Shown here in pieces: positions 56,134 through 64,000 of a DNA stretch of 64,000 nucleotides. A model generated the notes under the pieces. That model was not told the origin of the DNA and did no database searches. It worked only from the letters and a program-made list of their open reading frames with translations. Origin of the DNA: Unio delphinus (lineage: Eukaryota > Mollusca > Bivalvia > Unionida > Unionidae); contig JAQISU010000036.1 in the NCBI GenBank assembly GCA_029339505.1, positions 1,580,501 to 1,644,500 on the forward strand, in the 5' to 3' direction. Made by a program: the position numbers and the translations under genes. The number at the start of each line of letters is the position of its first letter. The stretch's first letter is position 1.

Positions 56134-56218
56134 ACAATTTAAAGAGTCCTTTAAAGAGAGAAAGAGAAGAGAGAAGGAGAATATCACACCTGCCGAAGGA
56201 GCATCCTACTCAGCTAAG
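56134..56218 (+). CDS. TRPM-like channel, linker exon 6 (unit 2), donor site altered
   Basis: An 85 nt copy, open, encoding [20 protein letters not shown] and on. The position of the donor reads TTACATTC instead of GTACATTC, so normal splicing may be lost; a GT one base earlier would change the frame. The unit still totals 300 nt of exon. Confidence 0.45.
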
Positions 56219-56235
56219 TTACATTCAGTATTAGT

Positions 56236-56412
<177 letters not shown>

Positions 56413-59069
56413 AGTTGTCTCAAAGTTTTATTTTTATTTTCGACCAATACACAGCACACTAATAAGCTAGAAATGAACTCCATCACATGGACACCAATAT
56501 TAGAAACATTGTTTTGAAATCAATTGGATTTGTATAAAATCTATCAGTTCATTTTGAGTATAAATGTTTGGTATGGACTGTTTGAGACAAACTTATAAAT
56601 TGTGAGAAAGATATTAGTTTTGTAGGTCAAAAGTGTTGAGCAATAAGGTCGTTGGATAAACCTCATAAAAAGCACGTTTTTAATTCATAAGTTTACAATT
56701 TGTTGATACCACATTAATTAAATACGAAAAGGATGATGCATTGTTTGCTCATGTAGTAAAATGTATTTACTCAAATTGTGAAATGATGCAAACAAACAGG
56801 ACCAGATGTGCAAATTATCAATACAATTTCAAAAACACGCTGGGTTTTACGATTATCAAACGGCTATAAGTTTACATGAATGGAGTTTTACACTCCGTCG
56901 CCAGCACACTCGTCTACCAATCACACTGGCCAATCAAGCCCTCAGTATTGCGTGTTGGTCAATCAAGCAATCAGCGCACACCAATTGTGGTCATCAACGC
57001 CCGATCACCTTCTTCGACCAGCAACACTGTTCAGCACTACAACTGGTATGCTTATGCTTTACTGCTGATACATTCGACTTCATAATTAGCTAGGAAGCTG
57101 AAACCATGTCGAAATTGATCACTTTGATCACTCTAGTAAATCTGGTCATTGTTCAGCTTAAAATATATCAAGGGCAGTGTACTCTGCATCAGACGGGCAT
57201 ATATGATAAAACGTAATGACGTTAGATACGGTAAGGTATACAGATTACATTGACGCCATAATAATTTCGAGACGATACACCAGCTCAGAAATGAAAAGAA
57301 CCGTGCTCGATAAGAATCCTTCATCCCTAAATCTTTTTAACTTTGCGACTTTGTTTTGTTGGTTTAATTATGATTTTTTTAACGTAGGTTTAGCATTTTT
57401 TCAGTCATATTGCTACAATGTCTGCAGTGAAGCAGTTTATAGCGATGTCTATCATAGGCGCATCATGCCGCATACACGTACACTGTCAGACCCAGACACA
57501 TTATCGTGACACCAGTTCGTCCAGTCCTACTAACACTAACCTCGCAATGCTGAGCGTCAAGCGAGGCACCTGTTAGTACCATTTTTGAAGGTCTCTGGTA
57601 TGACTCTGCCAGGGATTGAACCCACGACCTCCTGCTTCCGCGGCGGACGCTCTAGCTGCAATAATAACCTAAATAAAATGATCACGTAATTCATTATCTT
57701 CAGCATCTATTTGTTTATAATTTGTTGCATTCATATATTGTTCCAATATGCCCTCCCCGATTCCCTGTGATTTATAAATTTCTGAGTAGTTGTTCTATAC
57801 ACAATCTAATATGTCCCTTTTTGCTTGTATAATTTGGTTCATTTACCTGTAGTTAATCTATTTTAGTATGTTCACCACGTTTTAATTCCAACCCTCTAGA
57901 TATACCCCTCCCTGTTTTTTTTATACATTTTTGCATTTCCTGCTCTAATTTGTATTCCTTATTACTGTTGTTAGAACTGATCTGTAGAACCATTAGTTCG
58001 GACACATGTTTGCGTATAGCCATAACTCATTATATTACACTAATTGAAATGTAGCCTGAGAGTTTAATTCATAGGCAAAATGTAACAACTAATTAGAACC
58101 TCTACGAGCCAAAAATGATTTGACTTACACGTTTTGTATACAAATCTGAACATACGATGTTTGGTCTCTGAAAGTAAAATTGTTAAAAATTCAAGGTTAT
58201 TCGTGCTTGATATCAATAAACTAGTTTCAGCAATAACAGTTAAAACCGAGTACACAATTATATGAACTATGACAACGCGCCTACGATTTTTTTTAATTGT
58301 ATTGTGTACCCGTCAGCGATATTGTTAAGTTTAGTTTGTACATGTTGCAAACGATTATATATGTACTGTTGTGCGTTCATCATAGTATTTACTTAAATCA
58401 ATTACAAATTCTATATACACTATGAGCCACGCTGATGCTAAACTACAACTGACTGGAACTAGTCTAAATGTTTCATTGGATCCATTTTCTACTTGTACCG
58501 TAGAAATGAAATGTTATGGTGGACTGTCTTAATTTTTCAGGTTTAGAAAGACAGACATCATCTAAATAAAACAAAACAGTTAAATGAAGGTTGAACATGA
58601 TTGTAAATCACTTTACTTGTTTTCTAAATTTGTTTGATGATCTGAGTTTTAAGCTGATTTAATATCATTATTTGATGGTATAAATTTATGTTGCTTTAAT
58701 ATGATTGTTGTATTGTGTATTCTTATCCTAGTGCAAAAACTTTAGTTTAGTTTTAGTTCTTCACTATTACGTTTTGTTTAGTCTGTCATCTGTTTTTGAT
58801 ATATTACTAATAATCTAAATACGAATACATTTTAGAATTGAATTAGTTTATGTTTATTTGAAAACCATTCACTTTTTGTAAACGTGTTTTAAACGTTTGA
58901 CACTTGATGAAATCCTTTTCTTTATAAATTAAATGTCTATGACAATTTTCTAAAATCTCACTCGAGGACGCTCGATGCGGTTCGCAGGTCCATCTCCAGG
59001 CCCGACAGCAACGATGACCCGCCAATTTATATACAACACATACACATGCACACACGTACACATCCATGC

Positions 59070-59227
<158 letters not shown>

Positions 59228-59257
59228 TAATAGTTACTTAATACTTTACGATTCTAG

Positions 59258-59304
59258 GAACACGTTGCAATACCACAACGTTCTTGGATGCCACCAATCC
59301 AGTG
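59258..59304 (+). CDS. TRPM-like channel, linker exon 5 (unit 3)
   Basis: A 47 nt exon with the conserved acceptor and GTAAGTAG donor; six bases shorter than in units 1 and 2 so the frame is kept (0 in, 2 out). It encodes [15 protein letters not shown] plus a split codon, almost unrelated to the unit 1 and 2 peptides. Confidence 0.55.
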
Positions 59305-60542
59305 GTAAGTAGTCGTATTTTTGTTGCACGAGTCATTACGAAAGCATCGTGAAAGGGTTTGACAAAACCACAAAAGGGTCAGACTTTAGCATCAGAACTG
59401 TGGCTATGTAGAGCGTCTAGTACAATGTTTTGATCCAGAGGGTGAATGTTTCTATCCTACAATGAAGCAAAATGATTCATTCTTTGTCTCACATTTCTTA
59501 ATGCAAATTGAGGGCCATGGTGAAGTTGGCATATTATTGACATTGCCGTAACTTTAAAGAGTAAGAAAACGTCCGAACTCAGATGTATATTTGCTTTTTA
59601 ACTATGATAGTTGTTACAATATTAGGTTACACTGAACGATACAGATACAATGACGCTTAAACACATTGTGGCTTTGAACGAATGAGAAACTAATTCAGTC
59701 AAAAAGTAAAGTTCACTGCGTACATAAGATTAAACTAGCCAGACAATAAATAATAAAATAGTACTCGATTCATGGATGATCGAGAAATAAGTTACTCTTC
59801 TAACAATAATCGAGAGAATATGAGTTTTCATCAACCAACAACTAACTAACAAATTTTGATCCGGAACGCCCAAAAGAAACCATTTATAAATAAATGTGAG
59901 AAATAGCTGTCAGTACACAAGGTATTTGTCTATCTCTTCTGCGCTTGAGTGTTCAAAGGATAATATATGTCAATTATAAAAGAGGACTATAAAAAAAATC
60001 TTAGCTCAAAAATGCAAAAATGAAACATAAGAGACAGGAAGCGATATAGGTCAGATTTCGGGGTAATTGTTTAAATTTTAGTTAGATGTTTTTTTGCATT
60101 TATCAATAATATGTAGTGTCGTCATGATTCGTTGAATTATAATTAGGTGTGTGTGAATGGCACATACAAGCTTCGTTCATTTAAGGTTTATAGAAGTCAT
60201 ATTGCGATTAAGTATCAAATGTACCATATTTTATGTCAAGATCATGTAAACCTTAGAGCACTGTACATATGTCGACGAGTGGACCATTACTCCCATTGAA
60301 TAACTTTTAAATTACCAAGCAAATTATCAATACTCACCTATAATATGTGTAGTTAATTATATGTGATAATATTTTTATTTGTTTATTGTTTACTTTCTAG
60401 GACAATTAATATATGTATTATAATTTATGTACAGCAGAATTTGCTGTGAAAAAACGAAAAGATTTTGATACATAATTCATCATTTGAACCATCATTATAA
60501 TTGTTCTACATAGACACACACAATCAGACACACAACACACAC

Positions 60543-60615
<73 letters not shown>

Positions 60616-60753
60616 ATATATATATATCTATATATATATATATATAAAACATACATTGCAAACACACAAACACACATAGATATATAACATTATTATTATT
60701 CTTTTATTATTACTATTATTATTGTTATTAATATTATTTTAATTACGTTAAAG

Positions 60754-60850
60754 TACATATGACGTATTCTCACCCATGATTGAGGATTACACCACAGCTG
60801 AGAAGAACAAACCTTCCTACGGAGTATGTGATGTTCCCGTCTTATCTATG
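60754..60850 (+). CDS. TRPM-like channel, linker exon 6 (unit 3)
   Basis: A 97 nt exon, 12 bases longer than in units 1 and 2 (frame kept, 2 in, 0 out), with conserved flanks ttacgttaaag and GTACATTC. It encodes [20 protein letters not shown] and on, quite different from the other units. Confidence 0.55.
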
Positions 60851-60865
60851 GTACATTCAGTATTG

Positions 60866-60970
<105 letters not shown>

Positions 60971-62379
60971 AGTTGTCTCATCAGTTTTATTTTTATTTTT
61001 GACCAATATACAGTACACTAATAAGCTAGAAATGAACTCCATCACATGGACACCAATATTAGAAACATTTATTTGAAATCAATAAGATTTTTATTAAATA
61101 TATCATTTCATTTTGAGTATAAATGTTTGATATGGACTTTTCAGAGACACTTGTACACCTTTTAAATTGTGGGAAACAGATTAGTTTTGTAGGCCAAAAG
61201 TGTTGGGCAATAATTTCGTTGGATAAACCACATAAAAAGCACGTTTACCATTCATAAGTGTACACTTTGTGGATACCACATTAACTAAATACGAAAAGCA
61301 TGATGTATTGTTTACTCATGTGGTAAAATGTATTCACTCAAAAAGTGAAATGATGCAAAAATACAGAACAAGATAAACAAATTATCTATACAGTTTCAAA
61401 AACACACTGGGTTTTATTATTATCCCACGGCTATAAGTTTACATGTATGGCGTTTTACACTCCGTCGCCAGCTCACTAGGCTATAACTGGCCAATCAAGC
61501 CGTCAGTATTACATGTTGGTCAATCAAGCAATCAGCGCACACCAATCTTGGTCAGCAACGCCCGATCACCTTCTACTCGACCAACAACACTATTCAGCGC
61601 TACAATTTGTATGCTTATGCTTTACAGCTGATACTTTCGACTTCATAATTAGTTCGGAAGCTGACACCATGTCGAAATTGATTACTGTGATCACTCTAGT
61701 CACTCTGGTCATTGTTAAGCTTAAAATATATCAAGGGCAGTGTACTCTGCATAAGACGGGCATATATGATAAAACGTAATGACGTTACATATGGTAAGGT
61801 ATACAGATTACATTGTCGACATAATAATTACTAAACGATACACCAGTTCAAAAATGAACTGAACCGTGCTCGATAAGAATCCTTCATCACTAAATCTTTT
61901 TAACATTGCGACTTTGTTTTGTTTGTTTAATTATGATTTTGTAACGTAGCTTTAACATTATATCAGTCATATTGCTACGATTTCTGCAGTGAAGCAGTTT
62001 TTAATAATGTCTAGCACTGGCGCATCATGCCGCATACACGTACACTGTCAGACCCAGACACATTATCCTGACACAACCCCGTCCAGTCTTACTAACGCTA
62101 ACCTCGCAATGCTGAGCCTAAAGCGAGGCACCTGTTAGTATCATTTTTGTAAGCCTCTGGTATGACTCTGCCAGGGATTGAACCCACGACCTCCCGCTTC
62201 CACGGCGGATGCTCTAGCCACAATAATAAAAGAAATAAAATGATCACATAGTTCTTTATCTTCAGCATATATTTGTTTATAATTTGTTGCATTCATATAT
62301 TGGTCCATTATTCCGTCCCCGATTCCCTCTGATTTATAAATTTCTGAGTGGATGTTCTCTACACAATATAGTTTTGTTA

Positions 62380-62773
62380 AAATTGTTTTTTGATATTCCC
62401 CGTGAATCCACTGTTTATAAAGTCTCTTAGTCTTGCTATGATATTTAATTATTTTTGTTATATCCTTTTTACATTTTTCAGTTTTTCGTTATATCCCCTA
62501 AAGATGTATTTTTGTTACGTTTTTTGTATTCCAATGTTTGAATGTAGTCGTTATCATTTAAAAAGCAAGTGTTTAGTTTCCAAAAAGTGTATCCCCATTG
62601 AAGTATATTTAGATTTAGTACTACACAAGAAACCAAGTTATGAACTGATATTTTTTTCATTTAGTATTTTACATTGCTTAATTGTTTGTTGTAAATTAGT
62701 AGATATATCAAAAGTGTCTATTTTACTTCCTTTTGTCTGATCATATTTAATGGTGTATACTAGTTTATACAGG

Positions 62774-62846
<73 letters not shown>

Positions 62847-64000
62847 CTGCTATGATCTTCCTTCTTATAGAGATTTTCACCGATTTAATTACATGTATCT
62901 CATTTATATCCAAGTAAAATCCCACCACTCATAATAAACGGTGATTAAACCTATCCTTGTGGATAAGGATTTAGTGATTGAATACATCTAACTTGGCGTA
63001 TATTTTACCTTGGTGAAACATAATTTTTTTAAAGCGTTGTAATTGTTTAATTTTAAGTGGACAAAGCGTCCTTTCATATGGTGTGGTATTTTTATGTTTT
63101 CAAGGTTTAATTCCTTGGCGGTTGGCCTAGCTCGTTCAGTTGGGTCGTTACTATTGCAAATTAGGGCATTACATTTTCTTCTAGTTTTATCGTGATTTAT
63201 GCCGCCATCCCGTGCGATTCTTGCATTCAAATTAGCTCATAGTTTTTTGCATGCACAATAATGTTATCAATTTTATCATTAATTTCGTTGGTGTTCAAAA
63301 TCAGGATTTAGAGATTTAGTCCCTCCATCTTGACTAGGATTGCTGTTTAGGTGTTTCCTTATTACAAAATATAACAAAAATAAAAATTATTTTCCATTGT
63401 TTTCAAATACTTATTTAAAATGTTATTGATTTAGTAGGCAGTCTCTTTCCTCTATATTCATCAAATGGTGAGTTTCTTCTTTCTCCTCTATTTGGTCTAA
63501 TTGCCCTTTTTATTCTGTCATGTTGGTCTTATTTTCACAATGTCCTTTCCTCTTCTCTGCGGGTTAGAGGATGCCCTTTCTCCGTTTTGGGGCATTGATT
63601 GGGGTTGCCTCATTTTTATCCTGCTGAGGATCCTGCTCTTGTCAGGTATTCATTGTTTTCTCTATTAGTGTTGTTTCTCAACTTGAGTTAGTATTGTTTG
63701 TTGAAGTAGCTGCAGGTGATGTCAGAGATGTTGCGCTTATTTCAGGGTTTGCCGGTTTATCTGCTTACTCTTTCTGCTTTTGTTGTAATAGCATTTTGGC
63801 ATCTTTTGGATTTCTTTTTTTCTGCTAAGATGTTTTCCTCCGCAGGCTGTCAGTTTTCCTCTCTCTTTTCTGACTTTAGTCTTAGATTATGCATTCTTCA
63901 CCTTCTTGGGTGATGTTTTTCATTTGTTGCGATGGATTCTGGGCTAGTGTAGTCTCTATTTTCTTTAGTGCCTCTGCGTATATGGTTTCAGGTCTAGTTT
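62380..64000 (-). other. Unidentified minus-strand coding-like block (unit 4)
   Basis: Third copy of the block. The segment 62988-63230 is open for 80 codons with NARIARDGGINHDKTRRKCN and SNDPTERARPTAKELNLENI. Family not recognised. Confidence 0.35.
62776..62848. repeat. (TA)n microsatellite
   Basis: TA run at the position equivalent to 41389 and 52081. Confidence 0.97.

Overview
The window is AT-rich animal nuclear DNA, probably from a marine invertebrate and most likely a mollusc. Three things point there: intron/exon structure of a TRPM-type cation channel gene on the + strand, many (TA)n and (TG)n arrays, and dispersed repeats that resemble, from memory, elements common in bivalve genomes. 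The species is inference; the eukaryotic assignment is seen directly.

The best-supported object is a nearly complete 15.2 kb Maverick/Polinton (adintovirus-like) element at 21187-36398. It has 266 bp terminal inverted repeats that are about 98% identical by eye. A 5 bp target duplication (ATAAG) flanks it, and paralogous host repeats in the same window (near 45.9, 56.7 and 61.25 kb) show the empty target site. The late half is on the - strand: minor capsid, a hydrophobic protein, a fibre-like gene broken by a stop codon, an adenain-like protease, a pX/pVI-like protein, the double jelly-roll major capsid protein, and two further virion-type proteins. These are followed by an HNH nuclease and a zinc-finger protein. 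The other half carries a very large PolB-like polymerase fused to an SF1 helicase (+), an RVE integrase (-), a phospholipase A2-like protein (-), a frameshifted zinc ribbon (-) and an A32-like packaging ATPase (+). An HNH nuclease tail follows the polymerase-helicase in the -1 frame, directly after an in-frame A_AAA_AAC slippery heptamer.

Two older relatives lie to the left. Relic A (1 to about 3.5 kb) is a decayed polymerase-helicase plus ATPase that lacks the integrase and phospholipase and has lost the ATPase P-loop. Relic B (about 14.34-15.1 kb, possibly from 13.0 kb) is a decayed, divergent minor-capsid gene in the opposite orientation.

The host gene runs left to right: a TRPM exon at 7801-8026, a pre-S1/S1-type exon at 17726-17815, then a tandem array of large units starting at 20.9 kb and again from 36.4 kb to the end of the window. 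The element sits in the first unit and therefore in an intron. Each full unit holds four small exons whose phases are 0-1, 1-0, 0-2 and 2-0. They total exactly 300 nt in both full units, so any number of units can splice in frame. They encode a hydrophilic linker. The first two exons are nearly identical between units. The last two are strongly divergent although their flanking introns are nearly identical. This looks like an expanding, diversifying exon-cassette array inside an ion-channel linker. Units 3 and 4 have large internal deletions that remove the first two exons.

The rest is intron with microsatellites, SINE-like repeats, a decayed gag-like fragment and an unidentified minus-strand coding-like block repeated in the units. 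No tRNA, rRNA or CRISPR was seen.
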